Assembly: GCA_027946555.1 (NCBI GenBank)
Contig: JAPEVC010000185.1
Coordinates: 1 to 64,000 of the forward strand
Length of the DNA: 64,000 nt
Source: Gnomoniopsis sp. IMI 355080
Taxonomy: Eukaryota; Ascomycota; Sordariomycetes; Diaporthales; Gnomoniaceae
Direction: 5' to 3'
Part shown: piece after piece, positions 23,429 through 34,187 of the stretch
How the letters are laid out: each line of letters starts with the position of its first letter
How positions within the stretch are numbered: position 1 is the stretch's first letter
The notes under the pieces: generated by a model
What the model was told of the DNA's origin: nothing
Databases searched by the model: none
Seen by the model: only the letters and a program-made list of their open reading frames with translations
Made by a program: the position numbers and the translations under genes

Positions 23429-26400
23429 TTAGGACTTACTACCTTCCATTCGGAATCCCAGGCCCGGAATCCTGGTCCTCAGCGCAAGCGAGCTCATCAC
23501 GACTGATATACTGCTCAGTGCCATTGCGAGCGACGCCCAGACTGGATCCAAGCGCACATGGCTGCCATTCGACACAATGGGCATCAACACGCCGGCTGCG
23601 ATAGGAACGGCAAGGACGTTGTACACCAACGCCCAGGCAAAGTTGACCTTCACGCGGCGGAAAACAGCCTTGGACAGGTCCAACAGCGTGACGATGCTCC
23701 ACAAGTCCGAATTGACGAGAACGAATTCGGCGGAGCTGATAGCCACGTCGGAGCCGGATCCGATGGCGATACCGACGTCAGCCTGGGTGAGTGCGGGTGA
23801 GTCGTTGATGCCATCGCCGACCATGGCGACAATAGCGCGGTTGTAATTATCACTGCCTTTACGAGAACCTTCGCCAGCTTTGATGGTCGACTGTAGGCGC
23901 TTGACCTGGTCAGCCTTCCCTGTAGGAAGGACGCCCGAGATGACGTTTGTTGCCGGGATATTAACTAGTGACGCGACGGCCCTGGCGGTCGTGGCATTGT
24001 CGCCAGAGAGCATCCAAACCTGTGTTCCGCGAGACTGAAGGGTACGGACGATAGCTGCCGCTTCCGGACGGATGGGATCAGATATGGCAAAGATGGCAGC
24101 CAACTTATGTGGCGTTTGCGCTCCCGACTTGCCAATGGCGACCAAAGCTACCGACTTAGCCTCGGTCTTCCATTGGTCCATCATCTTGTGCGCCTCGTCG
24201 GGTACTTCGCAGTCTGCATCATGGAGCAGGGACTCGTTGCCCACAAATATAGAATAAGTCTCCGAAAGGACTTTGTATTGAGCATGCATGCCTTTTCCAG
24301 GGAGCTCTTCGAGGTCGACCAATTCTTCAAGGTTATTATCGTTGCCCTTGATCTTGTCTTTGCAAAAAGATACCAGAGCTTTGGCGATGGGATGACTGCT
24401 GCTCTCTTCCACCAGTTTTAAAGCGACCAGCACATGCAAGTCTTGCGCGTCTTGCTTCATACCATCAGGGAACAAGTGATGGTTGGTGATCTGGGGCAGG
24501 CCGCCCTCAGTCAGTGTACCCGTCTTGTCGAATATTACGCAGTCGATTGCACTGGCCTTTTGGAAAGCCTCGCCGCCTCCCTTGGCAAGAATGCCATGCT
24601 TTGCAGCAAGTCCTCCGCCGACGAAAATGGCTGTAGGGGCAGCTAGACCAAGACCGCAGGGGCAAGCAACCACGAACACAGCAATTGCAAACTGCAGAGC
24701 AAATGCAACCCAGCCACCAGATGTAACGTCCAAGTAGCTTTCCGGGATGCTACCACTGAGACCCAGTATCATCCAGATGAGCCAGGTGAGGACAGCGACG
24801 AGAGTGACCACTGGCACGAAGTAGGTGGTGAGAACATCTGCAACCTGCTCTATGGGAGCTCGTTTTGTTTGTCCCTCCCGGACAACCTGAACAATCTGGT
24901 CCAGCATGGACGTTCCCGCTGCACCTGTGATCCGTGCCTTGATGGGCTTATCCTTGTTGATGGTGCCGGCGTAGATAGCATCGTCGGGATTCTTCGTGAT
25001 GAGGCGAGCTTCTCCTGTCAGACTGGACTCATCGAAGCTGGTCTGTCCCTCAACGACGACAGCATCCGCAGGGGGCGATGCGCCGTGTCGTATGCGGATG
25101 ATGTCCCCAAAATCCAGCAAATCGGCCTGGACTTCTGTATCTTTCTCCTTGCCGTCCTCCGTGCGTCCAACCAGAATAGCTTCAGTGGGGCGAAGCTTAC
25201 CAAGCGCAGTTACAGCATCGCCTGTCTTGGCCTTGCTATACGCTTCAATCCACCTCCCAAAGAGCAAAAACAACGTAAGAAAAACAACCGAGTCAAAGTA
25301 GAATTCCTTGTCATCTATCCGCTCAGGATGGTGAATACCGGCAGCGATAAGTTGCGCGACCGAGGAGACATAAGCAATCGTCGTGCCGAGTGACATGAGA
25401 GTGTTCATGCTGCCAAAACGATAGAAACGCTGGATAATGGGGACCTTACTTCCTATCCGCCACAGATTCTTGATCTCCTTGATAGCTCGGCGGTGGAAAA
25501 CGTCAGCCGCGAAGAAGTAAACCGGCGTGGCCAGGACAAACATGGCGATCTGCGCACGTGTGATACCGGATACCCATGGCATCATAAGATAGTCTTTGTT
25601 CCCGTCCGGATCTGGGACCAAAGACATGTAAACAACGCCGATGATGAAGGTCGGTATGGCAACGACAAGTGTGCCTGCTGCGCGAAAAAGCAATGCACGC
25701 TGATGCTTGTGTTGAGCGATTCTGGATCGTTCCTCCAGACTGGGCGGGTGGTAAATACTTGCTTCCAGAGACTGATCGCTGGCCTGTATGGCTGCCAATA
25801 TCTCCCGTATAGTGAAGTCAGGAGCTTCGGGAACGTATGTGAACTTGATGATTGGTCTTGCTGGTGTTGGTGGGGTGAGGATGTCGATATGGCGCCGAAA
25901 TCCCTTGAGGCTCTTTACGACTCTGCCAGGGCAGTGCTGACAGTACATGCCTTTCAACATGATTTCGACAGTTCTGGTCAGATTGTCCACCTTGTCCTCA
26001 ACGAGGTCGACCTTGACAACGCTGGCCCCGTAACCTGAGTCCTCTATGGCCTCTACGATTTCGGCCATCGTTGCATTATTATCAATAGCGTGGAACTCCA
26101 CTGTCGCACTGTTGGAAAGCAAATTGACAGAAGACTTGGTGACCGAGTCCTTGTCCAGCGCGCGTTTGACATTGTTCACGCAGGAAGCGCAGGTCATGCC
26201 TTCAATGGCGATAGTTGCTTGCCATAATCTTGACTCAGCGAAGCTGCTGGCGGTAAGGGAGGTGACCGAGGCAGAGGACATGATGTTGGGTGTCTTTGAT
26301 GCAGTAGGGTCTTGGTCAGGATGCGAGGTAGGCGATGACGAAGAGGAATAGTCCTCCTGTGTCTGGGCCTCAGGTGTTCCAGCTCGCTGGACGGCGGTAG

Positions 26401-26911
26401 GCGTTGGGTTATCCTGCAAGGTGCGGCAACGCTCGCAATTTAACAGGTGAATGCGGGCGGCTTCCTCTTGGTTGTTTTTTACAGACCCCGAAAACCATGT
26501 TGAGAGACCCCTAAAGCCGGTTGGACGGGCCTCGCCTTGAGACACGTGGTGGATGGAATGGGGGGCGGAATTAATCTGAGACGACGCGTCGTCGTTGTCA
26601 ATACCGGAGGAAGAGACGCCGGATACCTCGTAGCCAGCTTCGGTCAAAACATCTGCCAGTCTCTTAATGGGGACGTCTGAATCGTGTTCCACGGTGACGA
26701 CTGAAGTGACGATATTTGGTGAGACCCATCGTATTTGGCTCTCAAAGGTGCCATTCAGCTCATGGTTGATGGCCGAGATGCAGGTCGGACAGTGCATGTT
26801 GGAAACGAGGAAAGAAGTTGTCACGAAATGGGCCCCCGGGCGCGCAGGACGGGGAGTGGCGGATGCGCCCACATTGTTCGTGGGATGGGGAGCGGACGAG
26901 TTCGCCGACAT
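23429..26911 (-). CDS. Copper-transporting P1B-type ATPase
   Basis: A single-exon Cu(+) pump of 1160 aa. The first in-frame ATG is at 26911; the open frame reaches back to 27091 but begins there with GTG. Seen, with residue numbers from that ATG: three heavy-metal-associated domains with NMHCPTC (Cys41/44), GMTCASC (241/244) and GMYCQHC (324/327); an extra CxxC (NCERC, 159/162) between the first two; TGE at 632-634; the ion-path CPC at 750-752; the phosphorylated DKTGT (Asp795); the HP motif at 840-841; and GDGINDSPAL. Known: fungal homologues either load copper into secretory cuproenzymes at the Golgi (Ccc2 type) or export copper at the plasma membrane (CrpA/Crp1 type). Three metal-binding domains do not settle which. 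It converges on the hexose transporter gene. Confidence 0.95.
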   Translation of the reverse strand: MSANSSAPHPTNNVGASATPRPARPGAHFVTTSFLVSNMHCPTCISAINHELNGTFESQIRWVSPNIVTSVVTVEHDSDVPIKRLADVLTEAGYEVSGVSSSGIDNDDASSQINSAPHSIHHVSQGEARPTGFRGLSTWFSGSVKNNQEEAARIHLLNCERCRTLQDNPTPTAVQRAGTPEAQTQEDYSSSSSPTSHPDQDPTASKTPNIMSSASVTSLTASSFAESRLWQATIAIEGMTCASCVNNVKRALDKDSVTKSSVNLLSNSATVEFHAIDNNATMAEIVEAIEDSGYGASVVKVDLVEDKVDNLTRTVEIMLKGMYCQHCPGRVVKSLKGFRRHIDILTPPTPARPIIKFTYVPEAPDFTIREILAAIQASDQSLEASIYHPPSLEERSRIAQHKHQRALLFRAAGTLVVAIPTFIIGVVYMSLVPDPDGNKDYLMMPWVSGITRAQIAMFVLATPVYFFAADVFHRRAIKEIKNLWRIGSKVPIIQRFYRFGSMNTLMSLGTTIAYVSSVAQLIAAGIHHPERIDDKEFYFDSVVFLTLFLLFGRWIEAYSKAKTGDAVTALGKLRPTEAILVGRTEDGKEKDTEVQADLLDFGDIIRIRHGASPPADAVVVEGQTSFDESSLTGEARLITKNPDDAIYAGTINKDKPIKARITGAAGTSMLDQIVQVVREGQTKRAPIEQVADVLTTYFVPVVTLVAVLTWLIWMILGLSGSIPESYLDVTSGGWVAFALQFAIAVFVVACPCGLGLAAPTAIFVGGGLAAKHGILAKGGGEAFQKASAIDCVIFDKTGTLTEGGLPQITNHHLFPDGMKQDAQDLHVLVALKLVEESSSHPIAKALVSFCKDKIKGNDNNLEELVDLEELPGKGMHAQYKVLSETYSIFVGNESLLHDADCEVPDEAHKMMDQWKTEAKSVALVAIGKSGAQTPHKLAAIFAISDPIRPEAAAIVRTLQSRGTQVWMLSGDNATTARAVASLVNIPATNVISGVLPTGKADQVKRLQSTIKAGEGSRKGSDNYNRAIVAMVGDGINDSPALTQADVGIAIGSGSDVAISSAEFVLVNSDLWSIVTLLDLSKAVFRRVKVNFAWALVYNVLAVPIAAGVLMPIVSNGSHVRLDPVWASLAMALSSISVVMSSLALRTRIPGLGFRMEGSKS

Positions 26912-28989
26912 GTTGGGTGCAGTTAGACCTATCACGGGTTCCAAGAAAACGGATAATTTGGCAGGGTGAGCCAGATACCGCTTCGCGTATATTGGTGATC
27001 TCCAGTGCAATGTAGCACAACAGATCTGTTGGCGGGAGCCGATTCTGCCGGATAAATTAAGTATGCGCGAGCGAGAAGGGCGTCCGACCACACAATGATG
27101 GCGAATCTTCTCTCACGCAGTCCGACAGTCCGAGATACGATGCAGTATGAAGTCGTTTACGGACGACAGCATAAGCAAGAAAACGAGCTGACGGTAGTAG
27201 AGGTGTGGGGGTGGTTTTGTTGTGGGAGGTGCTATGTAGCAACGGTGAGTTTCATGAATCAGGGGGGCTGAAAGAAAAGTCTGAGGGCGCAACACGGACT
27301 AGCATGGAGCTGGACGTTTCTCACCAAGAATGCAGAGTGAGTTCATGACTTTTTCATTTTTCTTTTTGTAAATGCTGTTCTTGGAATGAGGTTGGAATGT
27401 TGAGTTGAACAGAGCGGGCGAGCTTATAAATGTTCCAGTAGCTCGCCCACCTTGTCGTGATTTACGCACAAAAGCCGCAAGTGGCCACCCCCCAGTCTAT
27501 CGTGACATTTGCCTGTGCGTGGTTTTTGCGGAGGCAAGCGCTAGGTCCTGCTTGCACCTTCATTAGCGCGGCTTCAAGCTAGGGCTCCCTTGCAGGTCCT
27601 TGCTCCTGATATTCGTCACTTACTTTGTTGGTCATACAGTCATGCAAGTGGCACATAGCATGTAGTATTATCAGTTGGATAAACTAAAGTCAATAGGCGA
27701 GGACGATCGAATTGTAAGCATGTGTTCAAGATCGGCGCAAGATGGTGGAGACCTCCGCATGGCTGATGGACATGGATAGTAGCAGGTCGAGTTGCCATGC
27801 CATAAGTATGTGGCTACATCCTGTGCTACTCAGCCTGTGCCATGTCTGATCCACTAATGAAATACTACAGTTCCCTAGTGCCTGGATGAGTTCAGGAACG
27901 TTTGATTAATCCATTGGTATGTAAAGATGACGCAGAGATGAAGAGGACGTGGCGTCGCTTACTAACAATTGAAATCTGGGGAAAATTGGGGCCAAGACGT
28001 GGTCGCTCGGCAGTCTCCGAAAAGCCACTGTTGAGCCGCATGCACATCGGATCGAAGTATCTCAGGTACCCTCGCTGAATCGAACAACATGTCCACCGAA
28101 ATCCTCAACGGCCGCAAAATTGCGCTCCTCTACACACGTACTCATCAATGTTACTCGGGCAGCCGATCCACTCAAGTGAATAAAGTCATCAATGAAGGCC
28201 TGGGGTCTTGCGCAATGTAGCACATCGCGCATGCGTCCGAGGCGAGAAACACTGGACCAAAGGAAGTCCGTCCGGCGTCAATGGGAAAATCATCCCAGAT
28301 ACCTCTCACAGACTCCACGTGAGGTAGACACGAAGTACGAAAAGAAATTTGGTGCAGTTGGTCGGCTATACAACGTATGTATGTGAGACCAAAGACGAAG
28401 CGTCCTCGCCACCAGGAAACGTTCGGATCTTAGATTACATAATCGACTCGAACACCGAGATCCAGCCGTACTCACCAGTGAACCAAAAAAGAGCTCGACT
28501 TGGACCCGGGGTGAGGGAAACTCGCCCAATGCTGAAGTGGCTTCACGGCGCCCCTATCACAGGAAAGTAGACTGATGGATTGTCTCTGTGGCTCAAAGAT
28601 TCTTGCCATCTTTTAAACCCCAGCTCTTCGTCGTTCTGAACAGTGGTAGCCTTGCATGACCCGAAGTGGAAAAAGCGCAAAAAAAAATCTCATATGGGCG
28701 GCATGCGTGTTCTTGACAACTGATTTTTCCCCCACAACGAACGATGTTTTGTTTTTTTCCTTCATCGTGGACACCGCCTAGAGTGGCCGTATTTGAACCA
28801 TGTCGTGATTACAGTCATATATCACACCGTCGGCTCACTCGCCGCTCTGCGACCGTATTGTATCGGCCGGCTCGGTCGGCTTCCACGGCCGACAGCCTCA
28901 GCCTTCCCGCCTTTGTTCTCCAACATTTTGCCGTCGCCCACGCCGAAATTCCCTGCATGAGGCTGGGCGACCAATCAAACGGCACTAAG

Positions 28990-28999
28990 ATGGCGCAAT
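28990..28999 (+). promoter_or_regulatory. CYS3/MetR-like site, distal
   Basis: ATGGCGCAAT matches the Neurospora CYS3 consensus ATGRYRYCAT at nine of ten positions, 419 bases before the sulfite reductase start codon. Confidence 0.45.
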
Positions 29000-29097
29000 C
29001 ATTCTCAATTTTGATCTCATGGGAAATACACTAGGCTTGGCCTTACAAATGCATCATTCACTATAGAGAGATGAACTGGTGTGTGTGTCAGTCTCGC

Positions 29098-29107
29098 GTG
29101 GCGCCAC
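29098..29107. promoter_or_regulatory. CYS3/MetR-like palindromic site, proximal
   Basis: GTGGCGCCAC is a perfect 10-bp palindrome that differs from the optimal ATGGCGCCAT only at the two outermost bases. It lies 311 bases before the start codon. CYS3/MetR bZIP factors activate sulfur-assimilation genes from such sites. Confidence 0.45.
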
Positions 29108-29417
29108 TGCCGCGCGCAGGAACTGTCTCCGAACGCGGGAGCTAAGTGGAACGGTCATTATTTTTTTTGGGAATTCTTCCTGGTAGATTGTTTAAATTCA
29201 TAAGAAAACCCCAGCCCTCGACCTGCGCCGTACCGCTTTTGCTTTGTGTAACCATCGTGAGACTTTCTGCAGAGGTGGACAAGAGGGCACTCATACATAC
29301 CCTTCCCTTGTAATATCAAGGGCGGACCACGGTCTTTCGAGGCTGCTTAGTAGGACTTTCGAAAGTTTCTGGGCATCTCAAATCGCCAGAGCATCTGCTC
29401 CCATAAAGACCACCACC

Positions 29418-32400
29418 ATGCATCTCAAGCACACCGAATCTGGTGCGGTGGCCGCCGTTGAGGAGGTGCAGACCGACGCAGCCCCCACCTTCACTAAACT
29501 CTCATCCACCCTCCCCCTCGGCCAGATGGTTCCGTTGTCCTCCATCTCTGGCCCAACCTACGTGACAGCTCAACTCCTCGTCCAGCAAGTCGCGTATAAG
29601 CTCTCAGACAAGATCTTTTCTTACTCTCCGCCAACCTTCGATCTCGATGTCGCTGTGCAACATTGGTCACGCAACGCCCAGCCCAACATCCACGGGTCCA
29701 CCACCGCCGTGCACCCTCTGCAAACCCGCACCGGCGCCGGCGCATTCACCCTGGGCTACATGTTCAGCGCCGACTTTGACCTGGCCAAGCGCCACATTCC
29801 CCAAACGCTGCTCGCGCCCACGCTCAGCCTGCGCAACCTGCGCGGCTCGCTTGACCAGTTGAGCTTGCTGTATAGCGTCGCGAGTCCGTTCGTCGCCCAC
29901 TTGGCCGCAGCTGAGTATTCGGACGCGGACGGGCTGGTGCCCGAGTACGCCGTCGCGCTGCAGCTGGCCGAGGAGCTGGGCTTGGGACTGGTGGCAAGCT
30001 CGAGCGCGTACGAGGCACAGCACATGGCTTTGTTTGCCACGCTCATGGCCGGTGTGCTGCCCAGCTTGCATGTCTACGACGGTATCCGTACTTCTCGTGA
30101 GACGCTCCGGGTCATCGATGCGCTAGGCGAGGTGGGCATCAAGGAGATCTACTCGAGCCTGAGTAAGCATGTGCAAGGACTCAACAGCCACCTCGACACA
30201 CCGGGCAAAGTGTTGGATTTGCTGAATGCATTCAATGGCGAGCTCGGAACGGACTACAAGCCGTTTGAGTATTTTGGCGATGAGGATGCTGACACGGTCC
30301 TCGTCGTCTTTGGAAGCGTGGAGACGCAGCTTGCCAACCAGGTCATCTCACAGCTTTCGGCCGAGGGCAAGAAGGTCGGCGCGATCAGCGTGCGTCTGTA
30401 CAGGCCGTTTATCGAGGAAGCTTTCCTGGACGCACTCCCGGCTTCTGTGCAGCAAATTGCGGTATTTGGTCAGGTTTCGAACGCCTCGGCCGTCGAGGAC
30501 GCTGCTGTTCAGTCAATTCTGTACTCGGACGTGTTCACGGTTGTATCTTTCTCGAGCAAATGGGCGAAGTCGCCGGTCGTCACGGATGTGAAGTACGCCG
30601 CAGCAGATGCGTTGACGCCCACTAGTTTCAGTGCGACTGTGCAGAAGCTCATCAACAAGGATGGTGCAGTTCAAGCGAGCAAGAATGTTCTGGCTGGCCA
30701 GGTGGAGCAGTACACGTTTTGGGATGTCGACAACTCAGCAGCTCTGTATTCGCCTGCCGTTGTCAGCAAGTTCTTCACTCGGGAGTCCTCCAGCAATGTC
30801 TATGTGCACGAGACGCATGACAACTTGATCCAGGGAGGCATTATTCGGACCGATATTCGCAGCTCTAAGAAAACCATTGAGGCGTCGTACGCCGTGGATG
30901 AGGCTGACATTGTGTATGTTGGTGAGGAGAGGATTTTCCAGGACGTCGATGTTCTGAACGGACTGAAGTCTGGTGGCAAGCTGCTGGTAAGACTACCCAG
31001 CCTGAAGGACGATGAGCTTGAGAAGCGCATCTCTCCTCTGGTCAGGAAGGCTATTTCGGACAAGTCTGCGCAGGTGTTTGTTCTGGACTCGTCCTTCTCC
31101 CCAGCTTTGGAGATGGATCTGGAGCTCCTGGTTGAGCTGGCATTCCTGAAGGTTGCCAGGTCCGACGGAACCGCGGATGTGGCAAAGGACCTTTCGGTTC
31201 CACGTGAGGGTACCCTCCAGGAGTGCCGCGATGCCCTTAACCAGTGCCTTCGCCTGATCGAAGTCCCAGCGACCTGGGCCGAACTTCCCGCAGAGTACAC
31301 CGCGCCCAGCCTGGCCAGCAACATCAAGTCTACCAGCTTTGTTGGTTTCGAGAAGGAAGAAGCCGAGCCAGACCTGCAACTCAGCAACTGGGAGTCTGCG
31401 GCCAAGGCGCTTGCATTCAAGGAGGCCTATGATACGCAATTGGAGCTGCGTCCCGACCTGCCTGTCAAGACTGCCACCGTCCATGTCAAGGAGAACCGTC
31501 GCTTGACCCCATCCACCTACGACCGCAACATTTTCCACATCGAGTTCGATCTCGGCACTTCAGGCGTCACTTACAACATTGGTGAGGCTCTTGGTATCCA
31601 CGCCGACAACGACCCCGCTCAGGTCTTGGACTTTATCACATTTTACGGCCTCAACGCCGACGATCTGGTTCAGGTGCCCTCGCGCGAAGACCCAACGGTT
31701 CTTGAGACCCGCACGGTTTACCAAGCCCTGGTGCAAAACATTGACATCCTCGGCAAGGTGCCCAAGCGCTTCTACGAGCAACTCGCTGAGTACGCCACCG
31801 ACGAGGCTGAGCAGAAGAAACTTGCCGCACTCGGCGGGAAGGAAGGTGCCGACGACTTCAAGCGCCGCTCCGAAGTCGAGATGTGCACCTACACGGACAT
31901 CCTGGCGGAATTCGCCTCGGCGCGCCCATCTTTCCACGACCTCGTCCGCCTTGTAGCCCCGCTCAAGCGTCGGGAGTATTCGATCGCCTCTGCGCAGGCC
32001 GTCACGCCCAACAGCGTGTCCCTGATGATCGTTGTCGTGGACTGGGTCGACAGCAAGGGTCGCACACGCCTGGGCCAAGCGACTCGTTATCTGTCCACAT
32101 TGCCTGTCGGCGCGGCCGTGACCGTCTCTGTCAAGCCGAGCGTCATGAAGCTGCCGGTCAAGGATACGGCGCCGCTGATCATGGCAGGGTTGGGCACAGG
32201 TCTCGCACCGTTCCGCGCGTTCGTGCAGTACCGCGCCATGCAAAAGGCAGCGGGCAAGGAGATTGGATCCATCTTGCTGTACATGGGCTCGCGCCACCAG
32301 CGCGAGGAGTACCTGTACGGTGAAGAGTGGGAGGCCTATGTGGACGCTGGTGTGATTACGCTGTTGGGCGCGGCGTTCAGTCGTGACCAGCCGCAGAAGA

Positions 32401-32630
32401 TCTATATCCAGGATCGGATGAGAGAGAGTATGCAGGCGATCGTTAAGGCGTATATTGAGGAAGAGGGCAGCTTCTATTTGTGTGGGCCCACGTGGCCAGT
32501 ACCTGATGTCACCGCCGTGTTGCAGGAAGCGATTGATGAGCAGGCCAAGACGAGTGGGAAGAAGTTGGACTCGAGGAAGGAGATCGAGAGGCTGAAGGAT
32601 GAAGGCAGGTATGTTCTCGAGGTGTACTAA
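29418..32630 (+). CDS. MET10: Sulfite reductase [NADPH] flavoprotein (alpha) subunit
   Basis: A 1070-aa intronless protein that passes electrons from NADPH through FAD to the haem subunit, which reduces sulfite to sulfide for cysteine and methionine synthesis in the cytosol. The first in-frame ATG is 29418, in good context (CCACCATGC). Seen: an N-terminal half of about 620 residues of the pyruvate-ferredoxin-oxidoreductase-like type found in Met10; a FAD-binding module with RREYSIASA; the NADP-binding GLGTGLAPFRAF and YMGSRHQREEYLY; and the family's C-terminal DEGRYVLEVY. Length agrees with yeast Met10 (a little over 1000 aa). Third-position G/C preference is strong, which suggests high expression. 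Two CYS3-like sites lie upstream. Confidence 0.96.
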   Translation: MHLKHTESGAVAAVEEVQTDAAPTFTKLSSTLPLGQMVPLSSISGPTYVTAQLLVQQVAYKLSDKIFSYSPPTFDLDVAVQHWSRNAQPNIHGSTTAVHPLQTRTGAGAFTLGYMFSADFDLAKRHIPQTLLAPTLSLRNLRGSLDQLSLLYSVASPFVAHLAAAEYSDADGLVPEYAVALQLAEELGLGLVASSSAYEAQHMALFATLMAGVLPSLHVYDGIRTSRETLRVIDALGEVGIKEIYSSLSKHVQGLNSHLDTPGKVLDLLNAFNGELGTDYKPFEYFGDEDADTVLVVFGSVETQLANQVISQLSAEGKKVGAISVRLYRPFIEEAFLDALPASVQQIAVFGQVSNASAVEDAAVQSILYSDVFTVVSFSSKWAKSPVVTDVKYAAADALTPTSFSATVQKLINKDGAVQASKNVLAGQVEQYTFWDVDNSAALYSPAVVSKFFTRESSSNVYVHETHDNLIQGGIIRTDIRSSKKTIEASYAVDEADIVYVGEERIFQDVDVLNGLKSGGKLLVRLPSLKDDELEKRISPLVRKAISDKSAQVFVLDSSFSPALEMDLELLVELAFLKVARSDGTADVAKDLSVPREGTLQECRDALNQCLRLIEVPATWAELPAEYTAPSLASNIKSTSFVGFEKEEAEPDLQLSNWESAAKALAFKEAYDTQLELRPDLPVKTATVHVKENRRLTPSTYDRNIFHIEFDLGTSGVTYNIGEALGIHADNDPAQVLDFITFYGLNADDLVQVPSREDPTVLETRTVYQALVQNIDILGKVPKRFYEQLAEYATDEAEQKKLAALGGKEGADDFKRRSEVEMCTYTDILAEFASARPSFHDLVRLVAPLKRREYSIASAQAVTPNSVSLMIVVVDWVDSKGRTRLGQATRYLSTLPVGAAVTVSVKPSVMKLPVKDTAPLIMAGLGTGLAPFRAFVQYRAMQKAAGKEIGSILLYMGSRHQREEYLYGEEWEAYVDAGVITLLGAAFSRDQPQKIYIQDRMRESMQAIVKAYIEEEGSFYLCGPTWPVPDVTAVLQEAIDEQAKTSGKKLDSRKEIERLKDEGRYVLEVY

Positions 32631-33550
32631 GTGGGAGGGTGGAGGTGTCTCGGGGTTCAAAATATCATCACTGGGATACAACAAAAAAATGGGGCGACAA
32701 ATACTACCCCTACTTGACCTTGGCCGATGGACCAGCCGCAAGCCGGTTCAACATGACGTTTTCAATATGACCTTAGTAGGAGACAAGATGGAAGCAAGAT
32801 GTATGCTTTCTTAGATGCTACATGGTGTCTTCCAGTACACTACTTCCCAGTACTACGATATATTCCCATTTGTCTCCGTGCATACCACCCATTAAGGGGC
32901 CCCAACAGAATGACATGACCAAGCGAATCAATGCTCATGCAGCTCACCTAGGTCTGATCGTTGTATTCCGTGCTTGATGGCTCCTACGTTTTCTGCTCGC
33001 CAGGTACGTTGAAAGTAGGCTGGCGGTGTTGTCTTCGGGTCTACGACTATAGTAGCCCAGGCTCGGGACACAACCGAGTTCAAGACACGAAGTGGCCTCA
33101 GACCGAATACAGCGGCATAATAAGGGTCCAGCAAGTTTGGAATTGTCAAGTCGTCTGCCTCAAGAAAGCTGTTTATTACCAGTCGAAAAAGGAAAAGCGT
33201 TGCACGCAGAGCCCAGGCTCTCGGGTTTGCTTGGGAGACTCGCTCGCTGCCCAAAATATGGCCGTCGCATGGTATGGGCACCATTGCAGGGGTTCCTAGG
33301 TAACCAACAAGAGTCCTAATAAATTTACCCCACCACGGAAGCGAGCTCGAGCCTGACGAACAAGCAAGCATCCAATATTTCCCCGCCGCCGCCGCCTTGC
33401 AAAACATCAACAACATCAACAGTTGATTCTCTCCAGCCCCCCTCCCCCCCCAACGCCACCAAGTCTCAGTCGTTCTTCTTTCCTCTTCAACGCCTTCATC
33501 CCTTCATTCTACTACCTCTTACCGGACCGAGCTCCCAAGAGCAAAACAAG
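32631..33550. other. Intergenic region and NTF2 promoter
   Basis: About 920 bases with no gene. An 11-base near-copy of the palindrome (TTCCTAGGTAA) occurs near 33294. The last 130 bases are CT-rich with repeated CATCAACAACATCAACA, typical of a highly used fungal leader. Confidence 0.5.
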
Positions 33551-34187
33551 ATGGCTGCCAATTTCCAGGAAGTCGCGAGCCAATTCGTGCCCTTTTACTA
33601 CAACACCTTTGACACGAACCGAGAGGGCCTGGCATCGCTCTACCGTGACACGAGCATGCTCACCTACGAATCGGCCTCGGTCATGGGTGTTGCTGCGATT
33701 GTAGACAAGCTGAAGGTAGGCCATTGCGATTACGACCATGATCCGGGCACGGGATTGCTCATCCTCGCCCACTTGCTCCCCTTGTAAATTTACACGAGCT
33801 GATTCCGAGACTATACAGAACCTTTCTTTCCAGAACGTCAAGCATGAGACCAACACCATCGACCCCATGCCTGGCTTTGGCGACAGCGGTGTGCTCATCC
33901 AAGTTACCGGATTTATTATTGTACGTCTTACCTGAGCAACCCCCCTTCAGAGTTGCAAGCGAAGAGGAGACCTCGAGCAGATACTCGAAGCTTGCCTCCT
34001 GCAGAGGGTCGTCGGACAGATTTTTTCAGCGCAGCAAGAATGCCCAGCTGACAGTTCGCTTGTTCAAATCTAGGTTGACGGTGACGAGGCCCAACCATTC
34101 AAGTTTGCCCAGACCTTCCACCTGGTCCAGGAGCCCGGCACCGGTAGCTTCTACGTTTCGCACGACATCTTCAAGCTGATCTTCTAA
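33551..34187 (+). CDS. NTF2: Nuclear transport factor 2
   Basis: A 126-aa protein from exons 33551-33715, 33819-33920 and 34074-34187. It is the homodimer that imports Ran-GDP into the nucleus by binding FxFG nucleoporins. Seen: an opening of the NTF2 type (FVPFYYNTFDTNREGLASLY), LSFQNVKHETNTIDPMP across the first junction, VLIQVTGFIIVDGDEAQPF across the second, and the conserved end QTFHLVQEPGTGSFYVSHDIF. Both introns are phase 0. Length equals the family standard of about 125 aa. The second intron is comparatively long (153 bp). Confidence 0.95.

Larger units (their letters stand above)
26912..29417. other. Divergent promoter region of copper ATPase and sulfite reductase
   Basis: About 2.5 kb without a supported gene. 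A 44-codon ORF at 28089 starts MSTEILNGRKIALLYT, which reads like the first strand of an enzyme fold. It ends at 28223 without continuing, so it is at most a relic. Two CYS3-like sites lie on the sulfite reductase side. Confidence 0.5.

Noticed and set aside
26912..27091. 60-residue N-terminal extension of the copper ATPase
   Set aside because: The extension begins at a GTG, not an ATG; the first in-frame ATG is 26911, in good context.
28089..28223. 44-codon ORF starting MSTEILNGRKIALLYT as a gene
   Set aside because: It ends at once, no intron restores a longer protein, and nothing similar follows downstream; at most a relic.
29244..29417. 58-residue N-terminal extension of sulfite reductase
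   Set aside because: It begins at TTG and contains no ATG before 29418.
31560..32741. 393-codon open frame on the minus strand
   Set aside because: It lies opposite the FAD/NADPH module of sulfite reductase, has no domain, and is explained by the strong codon bias of the sense gene.
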